From JBFHRE01 sp041591895 (GTDB lineage Bacteria; Actinomycetota; Acidimicrobiia; Spongiisociales; ZC4RG35), in the NCBI GenBank assembly GCA_041591895.1, contig JBFHRE010000061.1, positions 1 to 14,796 on the forward strand: DNA of 14,796 nt, given 5' to 3'. Each line of letters starts with the position of its first letter. Positions within the stretch are counted from its first letter, which is position 1. Positions 12,838-14,796 of the stretch are shown here, one piece after another. The notes under the pieces are model-generated. The model was not told the origin of the DNA. It worked only from the letters and a program-made list of their open reading frames with translations, and searched no databases. The translations under genes and the position numbers were made by a program.

Positions 12838-14796
12838 TCATCCCGTGACGGGTGCGCCGAGGCGTTCCAAGGTGTTGAGGGCCAGCCTCCGTTCGAGTCG
12901 AGACGTTTCCTCTGAGCCGGAGCCGTGTAGCGCGTCGGCGAGTGCCAAACGGGACTGCGCCCCCTCGTACGGCATGTCGAGCTCGGTCCACATCGGGATC
13001 GCCTGCTCGAGATCCCGAACCGCGAGCGGATAGTCGCCTCGCATGAGTGCCACGACTCCTCGCCAGTGGTACGCGGACGCCGCCAGGAAGCTCGATCCGC
13101 TCTTCTCCGCGAGTGACTCGACCTCGACGATGGCCTCGGTCGCCAGGTCGAGCTCTCCGCGGGCGACCTGGACTTCGATCCAGGTGGGAAGGAGCTTGCC
13201 TCGGGCGAAGGGGTCACCGGAAGATCTGGAGAGGGCCGCGGCCAGCAACTCCCGTGCGGCCTCCACATCGCCGGCGGCAAGTCGAAGTGCGGCCAGCCCC
13301 GGGAGCGGGGTGTGTCCGCTCTCGTGCGCAGTGTTGAACCAGTGTTCTGCCTCGTCGAGGCGACCCGACCGCAGCTCGATCACACCGAGCTGGTAGGCCG
13401 CGACGGCTGCGATCGCCTTCATTCCCGACAGCTCATCTGCGGCCTTTCGGGTCTGATCCGCCGCCCGCTCCCATGACCCCTGCAGGAAGTCGAGTTCGGC
13501 GCGATAGATCCGACAGATGCCGGGATACGCCGACTCGGACTGATCTTCACACCATGCCGCCGCGGCCGAACTCCACTCCCTGGCTCGCCCGTAGTCGGCA
13601 ATCTGGTCGCAGACATTGAGCATGTTGCAGTAGCTCCGGCCGGTGGTGTCCACGTCGAGTTCTCCGCCGACCGCGGCCACCATGGCCTGGTCCATGTGGC
13701 CCAAACCCTCCCTGACGTGTCCACCCGCAACGAGGATGCGGCCCTTGTCCTGGAGGCCGAGCGCCTCGAGGTTTCGGTCAGACAGGCGGCGGCCGATGGC
13801 GATCACCTGCTCGGCGAGATCCAGCGCCTGGTCCCGATCGCCGGCAACATCGAGTGCGAGTACCGTCTGCCAACGGAGCAATCGGCCGGTGGCAGGCGAC
13901 TCGCCGACACCTTCCAGTAATTCGGCTGCTCGACGGGTCCACGCTTCGCTGACCTTGGCCGCCAGTCGATGATGGGCGTCCTCGGCGATGGCGATTGCGA
14001 GAAGAGCCGCTTCCTCGAGCCGCTGTTCGCGAAGAAATGCGGCGTATGCGCGCTCCCGGAGACGCATCGACTCCTCGATTCGCCCTGTCCACCAGGCGGA
14101 CCGGGCGTAATCCCGTAGGTCTTCGGCGGGTAAGGCAAGGTGCCGGTCTGCCTCGACGTACGCCTCGTACGCGTCGCGCATCTTTTCGAGCGCCAGCGCC
14201 TGCCTCGCATCAGCCAGGAGCTCGGCCGCTCCGGCTCGATCCGACTCCGACTTCAGTGCCGGGAACGCGGCGGTCAGCCGGGGATGGACGATCTGGAACA
14301 CCCGCTCGGGACGCTCGAGGTCGCGCAGCTTGTGCTCGCCCAGCTCCAGAAGCGACCACTCCGACTTGATGTCAGCCAGCAGCCGGGCGGTGGCCTCGGC
14401 GGCGAGTACCTGACCCGGATGGGTGATTGCCAGCAGCCGGGCACACCGGTTCAGGGGAGGTCCGAAGTAGTCGCCGCCACGCGCCTCCGCCGTGCCCGTG
14501 GTGAGAGCCATCCGTACTTCGAACGGCGCCACTGCGCCCCAATCCTCGGTGACCAATGCAAGCTGGGCATCCACGGCGCTGCGGACCGCATCGGCGGGGA
14601 CGGAGAATGCTGCGCAGAACTGGTCACCAGCCGTGGCGAAGACGAGACCTCCGTGTGTCTCGATGGCGGTTCTGACGATCTCGTCATGTCGCGCGAGCGC
14701 CACTCGCATGGTCTCCGGATGTTGCTCCCAGCGGGTGGTGCTGCCGGCGACATCGGTGAACAGGAACGTGACGATTCCCGTCAGTGGCTGGTGGCC
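12838..14796 (-). CDS. Class III adenylate/guanylate cyclase fused to a TPR domain, 5' end missing
   Basis: The frame is open to the window edge. Reading beyond the ATG at 14709 is required, because the upstream codons encode GIVTFLFTDVAGSTTRWE, the standard cyclase N-terminus with the first metal-binding Asp (residue 15 counted from the edge). The domain continues with the second metal Asp (58) in TAGDQF, GGDYFGPPLN with the likely substrate-specifying Asp 109, and the transition-state pair N116 and R120 in LNRCAR, ending at LGEHKLRDLERPERVFQI. The usual purine-specifying Lys before GD is Ala (ATAGD). The remaining roughly 480 residues are Ala-rich helical pairs of TPR type (for example AAYQLGVIELRSGRLDEAEHWF, in two halves, and SAYHWRGVVALMRGDYPLAV). 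Relatives often carry an AAA/NB-ARC-like ATPase between these parts; none is seen here. It probably makes cAMP, or less likely cGMP, under control of a protein or ligand bound by the TPRs. Confidence 0.88.
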   Translation of the reverse strand, partial: GHQPLTGIVTFLFTDVAGSTTRWEQHPETMRVALARHDEIVRTAIETHGGLVFATAGDQFCAAFSVPADAVRSAVDAQLALVTEDWGAVAPFEVRMALTTGTAEARGGDYFGPPLNRCARLLAITHPGQVLAAEATARLLADIKSEWSLLELGEHKLRDLERPERVFQIVHPRLTAAFPALKSESDRAGAAELLADARQALALEKMRDAYEAYVEADRHLALPAEDLRDYARSAWWTGRIEESMRLRERAYAAFLREQRLEEAALLAIAIAEDAHHRLAAKVSEAWTRRAAELLEGVGESPATGRLLRWQTVLALDVAGDRDQALDLAEQVIAIGRRLSDRNLEALGLQDKGRILVAGGHVREGLGHMDQAMVAAVGGELDVDTTGRSYCNMLNVCDQIADYGRAREWSSAAAAWCEDQSESAYPGICRIYRAELDFLQGSWERAADQTRKAADELSGMKAIAAVAAYQLGVIELRSGRLDEAEHWFNTAHESGHTPLPGLAALRLAAGDVEAARELLAAALSRSSGDPFARGKLLPTWIEVQVARGELDLATEAIVEVESLAEKSGSSFLAASAYHWRGVVALMRGDYPLAVRDLEQAIPMWTELDMPYEGAQSRLALADALHGSGSEETSRLERRLALNTLERLGAPVTG

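Overview
The window is GC-rich DNA. The coding style and gene families point to an actinobacterium, possibly of the Acidimicrobiia type: TAnnnT -10 boxes lie close to starts that lack a Shine-Dalgarno sequence, there is a DUF664/DinB protein, a DesA-type acyl-ACP desaturase, and a class III cyclase of the layout common in Actinomycetota. The lineage is an inference from gene content only.

Left part (1-3513): the 3' portion of a PhoR-like membrane histidine kinase gene, a 14-bp (2 x 7) tandem array, then a complete dxs for DXP synthase, the first enzyme of the MEP isoprenoid pathway. Middle (3514-8124): a four-gene polar amino-acid ABC transporter operon of the AapJQMP/BztABCD type. Two LacI/GalR-like palindromes and a candidate promoter precede it, and a 13-bp perfect hairpin separates the binding-protein gene from the permeases. 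The last three genes are translationally coupled through ATGA overlaps.

Next (8125-9174): a minus-strand dinB/DUF664 gene flanked by heptamer arrays, a 29-bp perfect inverted repeat just upstream of it, and a possible 38-codon ORF. Right part (9199-11848): a plus-strand pair encoding a membrane-anchored CapA-family metallophosphatase-like protein and an extracytoplasmic PQQ-type beta-propeller protein. Both have an N-terminal anchor and a Thr/Pro-rich linker. Then come a ferritin-like di-iron acyl-ACP desaturase and, converging on it with no base between the stop codons, a class III adenylate/guanylate cyclase-TPR protein whose 5' end lies beyond the window.

The most unusual feature is a family of degenerate 7-bp-period arrays at four places (1546-1620, 8134-8168, 8254-8347, 9019-9055). 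Each starts within about 10 bases of a stop codon. Each has the same orientation relative to the gene it follows, so the would-be transcript always carries the C-rich, G-poor strand. This looks like a 3'-end element resembling the heptameric STRR repeats of cyanobacteria. Its role is unknown; Rho loading or mRNA 3'-end function is a testable guess. No RNA genes, CRISPR array, insertion sequence or phage genes were seen.
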